From contig JAFVFO010000020.1 in assembly GCA_017475485.1 (NCBI GenBank), positions 1 through 63,067 of the forward strand: a stretch of DNA of 63,067 nt, read 5' to 3'. The notes under the pieces were generated by a model, which ran no database searches, was not told the DNA's origin, and saw only the letters and a program-made list of their open reading frames with translations. This document shows, piece after piece, positions 62,432 through 63,067 of this stretch. This DNA comes from Candidatus Gastranaerophilales bacterium (GTDB taxonomy: Bacteria; Cyanobacteriota; Vampirovibrionia; Gastranaerophilales; Gastranaerophilaceae). Both the position numbers and the translations under genes were made by a program. Numbering within the stretch: position 1 is the first letter of the stretch; the number at the start of each line of letters is the position of its first letter.

Positions 62432-62881
62432 ATGAAAAAAATATTATATACTTTGCTTGTAAGCTGTTTTATGAGTATGGCGCTTGCTGCTGATGTTGAT
62501 TTTTCATCGGTTGTAAAATCTACATCAATGCCGTCTGACGCCGAAATTTGGGCTGTTGTTTCAAAATTTAATTTTGATAAAGAGCAAAAAGAAGCAATTT
62601 TCAAAGAAACAAAAAGAAAATTACAGGTCATGTATGCTTCTAAAAATACGGCTTCAACCAATGCACAATTGAACCAATCTTTAAATAAGGTAAAAAGCGA
62701 CTCCGCAGTCAATGAATATATGGATAGCTCAATGAAAAATGAAGTATTGCAAGGTGTTTCATCATTGCCTTCAACAGCTTCAACAAAAACACAAACCTCT
62801 AAAACAACAACGAACGCTTCTAATGCAAGAAAAGAGCAATTCTCTTCAAAATCATTTAAAGCACAAAAACAGTCAAAATAG
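62432..62881 (+). CDS. Small secreted Ser/Thr/Lys-rich protein
   Basis: The 149-residue protein has a signal peptide (MKKILYTLLVSCFMSMALAA), a short helical region (SDAEIWAVVSKFNFDKEQ) and a low-complexity tail of Ser, Thr, Lys, Asn and Gln. The ATG at 62432 has GAAGGAG 9-15 nt upstream and coincides with the start of the signal peptide; an in-frame ATG 15 nt earlier overlaps that ribosome site. No family is recognised; an envelope or surface role is likely. Confidence 0.75.
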   Translation: MKKILYTLLVSCFMSMALAADVDFSSVVKSTSMPSDAEIWAVVSKFNFDKEQKEAIFKETKRKLQVMYASKNTASTNAQLNQSLNKVKSDSAVNEYMDSSMKNEVLQGVSSLPSTASTKTQTSKTTTNASNARKEQFSSKSFKAQKQSK

Positions 62882-63067
62882 CTATCTTACTATTATTTCA
62901 AATTCATCTCCGCCTGAGTGTTTTAAGCGAACATTCTTTTTAGAATGTATTGTAATAAGGGATTTTACCTTGCAATCAGTATATCTTGACGCTTCAGGAT
63001 ATATGTAAAACAAGTGGAATGTGCGCTCTGTATCATTTAAAAGCAAGATTTTTTTTGATTTAAAAAA
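62882..63067 (-). CDS. C-terminal end of a protein that leaves the window
   Basis: An open frame enters from the right edge and ends at TAG 62884-62882. It encodes at least 61 residues (NDTERTFHLFYIYPEASRYT, then VKSLITIHSKKNVRLKHSGG and EFEIIVR). The segment looks like real protein (mixed beta and charged residues) and no other explanation of the stretch is apparent. The N-terminus lies outside the window, and I do not recognise the family. It ends against the convergent secreted-protein gene. Confidence 0.6.
   Translation of the reverse strand, partial: FFKSKKILLLNDTERTFHLFYIYPEASRYTDCKVKSLITIHSKKNVRLKHSGGDEFEIIVR

Overview
This AT-rich window (roughly one third G+C by eye) is ordinary bacterial chromosome with few accessory genes. 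It carries no rRNA or tRNA gene that I could find, no CRISPR array, no transposase and no phage module. Several traits point to a gut member of the Gastranaerophilales (Melainabacteria, non-photosynthetic relatives of Cyanobacteria): proteins opening with short FKG / VSF-type tags (33103, 24016, 57350), an RNase E/G paired with a DUF2344 gene, the gene order of the cell-wall cluster, and several large proteins I cannot place outside that lineage. This assignment is inference from protein style, not from a marker gene.

Layout. 1-394: repeated palindromes and a GC-rich self-complementary stretch that looks like a structured RNA, possibly 6S, on the minus strand. 395-3440: PpiC foldase, MacB-type permease, a short-chain reductase with a small partner, and HU. 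3500-3770: an isolated 23-codon hydrophobic peptide gene faced by an antisense promoter. 3796-9395: tyrS, a 717-residue TPR protein, dihydrouridine synthase, a GIY-YIG protein and an HD phosphohydrolase. 9464-12820: a MATE exporter, an internally deleted second MATE copy, and a hipBA module with four palindromic operators. 12840-18284: cell-wall amidase, then purB, rsmG and a P-loop/TPR protein on the minus strand.

18501-28068 is one tight co-directional block of two unrecognised membrane proteins and two divergent GH13 (alpha-amylase clan) enzymes; it is the best candidate here for an undescribed system. 28058-32888 holds a hybrid-cluster-protein relative that has lost its metal ligands, a Cys-rich small protein facing it, and an RNase E/G operon. 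33103-34228 is a decayed lineage-specific gene. 34568-44069 (minus strand) carries an NrtR-like regulator, folC, murG, ftsW, murD, mraY, murF, miaA and a membrane protein; murF has an in-frame TAA at codon 23. 44202-50398: XRE and HspR-like regulators, uvrA, clpB. 50548-53622: a GltD-type flavoprotein, HAD phosphatase, ispF and a small hypothetical gene. 53876-57249: rpsE-rpmD-rplO-secY-adk behind an attenuator-like hairpin. 57350-63067: a repeat protein with a tryptophan-cysteine core, small secreted proteins, a second MATE, a GlcD-type oxidase, and the end of a gene that leaves the window.

A pattern running through the whole window is the use of two start modes. Many genes have Shine-Dalgarno sites, but at least eight have a TAnnnT -10 box exactly 6-7 nt before the ATG and no room for a leader, which predicts leaderless mRNAs.
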